NCBI RefSeq assembly: GCF_002749895.1
Contig: NZ_NBUS01000038.1
Coordinates: 133,913-172,044 of the forward strand
Reading direction: 5' to 3'
Length of the DNA stretch: 38,132 nucleotides
Source of the DNA: Vibrio fujianensis
Lineage (GTDB): Bacteria; Pseudomonadota; Gammaproteobacteria; Enterobacterales; Vibrionaceae
The notes below the pieces were generated by a model, which was not told the origin of the DNA, did no database searches, and was given only the letters and a program-made list of their open reading frames with translations. Every line of letters starts with the position of its first letter. The first letter of the stretch is position 1. Shown here piece by piece: positions 36,651-38,132 of the stretch. The position numbers and the translations under genes were made by a program.

Positions 36651-37877
36651 TTACTTTTTTTTCTTTGTCGCTTTCTTTTTCACAACGGTTTTCTTTTTTT
36701 CATCTTTTTTCTTTTTCTTGAAGGTCGGCTTTTTATGTTTAGGGCGTAAACCTTCTATAAATCGTTCTTTAATCTCTTCTTTTACATAACGGGCGACCCG
36801 ATCCATCATCGGCTGATCGTGTGCTTCGACCAAAGAAATAGCATTGCCTTTCTTACCGGCGCGAGCCGTTCGACCGATGCGGTGTAAATAGACATCAGCA
36901 CTACGGGGCATGTCAAAGTTTATTACATGGCTAATGTCAGGCACATCAATGCCTCTGGCGGCAACATCAGTAGCCAGTAGGACATTAACCTCACCCTCAC
37001 GAAAGCGAGTGATGGCGTTATTACGGCGATCTTGTGGCATTTCACCTTGGATCCAAGCGCAAGCAATTTGTGCTCTTTCGAGTTCTGCACGCAGTTCAGC
37101 TAATCGTTCACGGGTTTTTAAGAAAACAATTGCCCGTTCAGACTGTTGGGTAAGAATGGTTTTGAGTAGTTCAAGCTTATGTTCCATATTGTCTGCGCGG
37201 TGATACCATTGCGCAATTTTTTTCCGCTCACGGCGCGGTGGTTCTGCGTTAACTTCTGCTGGGTTAGTGAGTAGATCAGCAGTAAACCCTTCTACTCCTC
37301 GCCCCTCTAATGTGGCAGAGAAAAGTAAGGTTTGCTTACGCCAGCGACATTCAGAAGCAAGGCGATCAACCACAGGGCCAAAGCCCATATCTAGCATGCG
37401 ATCAGCTTCATCAAGTATTAGCCATTCAATGGCACGGCAATCGAACCGTTCCGCTTCTATATATTCCAGCAAACGGCCAGGGGTTGCCACGACAATATCT
37501 TGGGTCGTGGCGAGAATCTCAGCATGCTCTTGATATTGAACCCCCCCAGTGATGGTAAAAATATTAAGATGGGTATATTTAGCCAATTCACGAGCTTGTT
37601 CGGTGATCTGCATGGCGAGTTCACGAGTAGGCGTGAGGATTAAGATCCTCGCTGGGCCTCCTTTTTTGCGCGGGAAATCTTGTAAATATTGCAGTGCAGG
37701 GATGACAAATGCCGCCGTTTTACCCGTACCTGTTGGTGCAGAGGCAAGAATATCTCTACCGTCCAGGGCATGGGGAATCGCTTCCTCTTGAACTTGAGTG
37801 GGGCGTTGAAAGCCCATTTCTTCAATTGCTTCAAGAAGATTGGCATCCAGTTCTAGGTCAGCAAAGGTTTTAGTCAC
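36651..37877 (-). CDS. srmB: DEAD-box RNA helicase SrmB
   Basis: SrmB acts early in 50S assembly and is important in the cold. The 408 residues have Walker A APTGTGKT (47-54), DEAD (156-159), SAT (187-189) and HRIGRTARAG in the second RecA domain. The C-terminal tail is short and very lysine-rich (KKKKKDEKKK, ends KKATKKKK), shorter than the E. coli tail. The start is the GTG at 37877 (MTKTFADLELD), which matches the family start and has CGGAG upstream. A TTG at 37895 has no ribosome site. A perfect TATAAT (37936-37931) is the likely -10. Confidence 0.94.
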   Translation of the reverse strand: MTKTFADLELDANLLEAIEEMGFQRPTQVQEEAIPHALDGRDILASAPTGTGKTAAFVIPALQYLQDFPRKKGGPARILILTPTRELAMQITEQARELAKYTHLNIFTITGGVQYQEHAEILATTQDIVVATPGRLLEYIEAERFDCRAIEWLILDEADRMLDMGFGPVVDRLASECRWRKQTLLFSATLEGRGVEGFTADLLTNPAEVNAEPPRRERKKIAQWYHRADNMEHKLELLKTILTQQSERAIVFLKTRERLAELRAELERAQIACAWIQGEMPQDRRNNAITRFREGEVNVLLATDVAARGIDVPDISHVINFDMPRSADVYLHRIGRTARAGKKGNAISLVEAHDQPMMDRVARYVKEEIKERFIEGLRPKHKKPTFKKKKKDEKKKTVVKKKATKKKK

Positions 37878-37930
37878 AGTTGGGGTACTCCGCAAGGCTG
37901 GGGCTGAATAGTCTAAAATAAAGGGCGCAC

Positions 37931-37936
37931 ATTATA
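37931..37936 (-). promoter_or_regulatory. srmB -10 element
   Basis: TATAAT on the minus strand would start a transcript near 37924, giving a leader of about 47 nt. No good -35 is visible at the normal spacing. Confidence 0.5.
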
Positions 37937-37966
37937 GTTGGATCTTTAGTCAGATCACATCTCTAA

Positions 37967-38132
37967 TTACTTCATCTTAAGATAAAAATCCCGAGTCAGG
38001 GCTATAAAGTCATCACTATACCCATTTTTAGTATGGATCGTCAGTTTACTGCGTTCAACTTGACTCATTTTTTTACTGAGTTCAAATAGTAACCGATGTA
38101 CTGCTTTTGAAGGCGTCGGGCTGACTTCACAT
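37967..38132 (-). CDS. trmN6: Probable tRNA1(Val) (adenine37-N6)-methyltransferase TrmN6, C-terminal fragment
   Basis: An open frame enters from the right edge and ends at TAA (37969-37967), giving 54 visible residues that finish KLTIHTKNGYSDDFIALTR then DFYLKMK. This parallels the E. coli YfiC/TrmN6 end (YSEAYTALTQAFYLFM). The catalytic NPPY motif lies outside the window. In E. coli the gene neighbours srmB on the opposite strand; here it lies upstream of srmB on the same strand, 89 bp away. Confidence 0.7.
   Translation of the reverse strand, partial: CEVSPTPSKAVHRLLFELSKKMSQVERSKLTIHTKNGYSDDFIALTRDFYLKMK

Overview
The window is about 38 kb of core chromosome from a gammaproteobacterium of the Vibrionaceae, almost certainly a Vibrio. 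The proteins read as Vibrio orthologues (OmpU porin, a RocS-type GGDEF/EAL protein, ShyC-type M23 endopeptidase, ErpA, GreA, GlmM, PNPase). From memory, the gene order matches V. cholerae chromosome 1 around VC0622 to VC0661. I cannot assign a species.

Layout. 1-3480: the N-terminus of a membrane sensor protein cut by the window edge, rsmC, an AI-2E-family membrane protein, and a 39-residue Cys-rich membrane peptide on the other strand. 3490-6920: hemL, erpA (with an IscR-type operator over its promoter) and a cell-wall endopeptidase. 7051-11400: tyrS, dacB and ompU, then a long AT-rich regulatory gap. 11414-17943: greA, yhbY, and the run rlmE-ftsH-folP-glmM-secG, with a sigma-32-like promoter in front of rlmE. 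17971-27418: the classic leuU/metY-rimP-nusA-infB-rbfA-truB-rpsO-pnp translation and RNA-metabolism cluster, with a strong attenuator-like hairpin after metY and a long stem in the pnp leader. 27454-34742: nlpI; the anaerobic ubiquinone genes ubiU and ubiV, separated from ubiT by rocS; then yhbS, holD and rimI. 34907-38132: prfC, srmB and the C-terminus of a probable trmN6.

How the genes work together. Most serve transcription elongation (greA, nusA), ribosome assembly and modification (rsmC, rlmE, yhbY, rimP, rbfA, srmB, rimI), translation (tyrS, metY, leu tRNA, infB, rpsO, prfC), RNA decay (pnp) and envelope growth or quality control (glmM, dacB, shyC, ftsH, secG, nlpI, ompU). Convergent gene pairs are consistently separated by bidirectional intrinsic terminators.

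I found no mobile element, CRISPR array, prophage, toxin-antitoxin pair or defence gene. I found no convincing undescribed multi-gene system. The best second-look items are regulatory: the IscR-like operator at erpA, the sigma-32-like promoter at rlmE-ftsH, dense dyads between ompU and greA, a possible leader peptide before secG, a GNRA hairpin between infB and rbfA, and two independent 19-bp tandem duplications, each spanning a stop codon (hemL, tyrS). All motif calls were made by eye.
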